From positions 1-23,507 of the forward strand of contig JBMFUG010000040.1 in NCBI GenBank assembly GCA_049966695.1: a stretch of DNA of 23,507 bases. Reading direction: 5' to 3'. Source of the DNA: JAKAWM01 sp049966695 (GTDB taxonomy: Bacteria > Actinomycetota > Acidimicrobiia > Acidimicrobiales > Palsa-688). Positions 23,181-23,507 of this stretch are shown piece after piece. The translations under genes were made by a program, and so were the position numbers. The notes beneath the pieces are model-generated. The model was not told the DNA's origin and did not search any database. It saw only the letters and a program-made list of their open reading frames with translations. The first letter of the stretch is position 1; each line of letters opens with the position of its first letter.

Positions 23181-23507
23181 TGGGAGACTCCCCGTTGGCC
23201 GGACAGGGGTTTATGACGCTTGGCTGTACTGCTGTTCCCGCTCGACCGGGGGGACCCCGTCGAGGCTGGTGCAAAGCCTGGTGGCGTTGTACCAGTTGGC
23301 CCTCCGGAAGATGACCCAGCGGGCCTTGGCCCCGGTGGCGGGCGCTCGCCCCTGCACGCGTTCTCGTTCCAGCGATGCCCAGGACGGTTCGGCAGCAGCG
23401 TTGTCGGAACATATGCCGGTGCGCCCGGCCGAGGGCCGCAGCTGATGGGCGCTGCAGAAGTCGAGGTAGTCATTGCTGGCGCGCTGACTTGCCCGGTCGG
23501 CGTGCGC
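23181..23507 (-). mobile_element. IS3-family insertion sequence, one end (continues outside window)
   Basis: The transposase end at 23211 is followed by about 30 nt beginning (plus strand) TGGGAGACTCCCCGTTGG, which looks like an IS3-type terminal sequence starting with TG. The other end and the rest of the element lie beyond the window, so the terminal inverted repeat could not be matched. Confidence 0.6.
23211..23507 (-). CDS. IS3-family transposase (integrase core, OrfB type), C-terminal part
   Basis: The frame is open from the window edge to TAA at 23211 and encodes 98 residues of the rve/DDE domain: HADRASQRASNDYLDFCSAH, LRPSAGRTGICSDNAAAEPS with the catalytic Glu, WASLERERVQGRAPATGAKA, RWVIFRRANWYNATRLCTSL, and DGVPPVEREQQYSQAS. 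Closely related IS3 OrfB proteins read GSQYASNDYLDFC, YDNAAAESFWASLKRE and RWINWYN, so this copy shows several substitutions at usually fixed sites (Y to R, Y to S, SF to PS, K to E, C for H). It is probably an inactive, drifting copy. The first catalytic Asp is kept in HAD. The N-terminal part is outside the window. Confidence 0.88.
   Translation of the reverse strand, partial: AHADRASQRASNDYLDFCSAHQLRPSAGRTGICSDNAAAEPSWASLERERVQGRAPATGAKARWVIFRRANWYNATRLCTSLDGVPPVEREQQYSQAS

Overview
The window is GC-rich DNA with GTG and TTG starts and actinobacterial gene neighbourhoods (galU/moaC/GlpR-like, tldD-tldE, FmdB zinc ribbon, dxs). It fits an actinomycete-type chromosome (Actinomycetota, perhaps an Acidimicrobiia-like lineage). 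The phylum is inferred from protein style and gene order, not from a marker RNA.

Left part (1-4516): the 3' end of a fatty-acid desaturase gene, a VOC-fold protein, a DUF1801 protein, and an MFS exporter divergent from a LysR-type regulator. Next comes a decayed accessory patch (about 4430-6062). It holds an unidentified reverse-strand fragment, a frameshifted VapB/VapC-like toxin-antitoxin remnant, and the 3' end of a tyrosine recombinase gene that lacks its 5' half and a catalytic arginine. The recombinase reading frame runs straight into the 3' end of a tRNA-Ala(CGC) gene. This looks like the scar of an integrated element at a tRNA.

Central part (6223-14757, all minus strand): a sugar-type ABC importer (secreted substrate-binding protein, single-domain ATPase, permease), preceded by an OmpR-type response regulator and an unusual signalling protein. 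In that protein an intact sugar-type ABC ATPase domain is fused to GAF-like domains and a complete histidine kinase core, with no membrane segment. Its ABC domain shares a distinctive block with the importer's own ATPase. Upstream in the same run are a translin-family protein and a GlpR-like membrane protein. The natural model is a sensor kinase that reads the state of the importer through its ABC domain and controls the importer operon through the response regulator. This is the most interesting system in the window.

Right part (14973-23507) is mostly housekeeping: moaC (molybdenum cofactor), galU (UDP-glucose), an FmdB-type zinc ribbon protein, msrA, the tldE-tldD protease pair in a tight operon, and dxs (isoprenoid precursor synthesis) with a long low-complexity tail. 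The window ends inside a degenerate IS3-family transposase. Short tandem repeats occur in several intergenic regions and at gene starts or stops.
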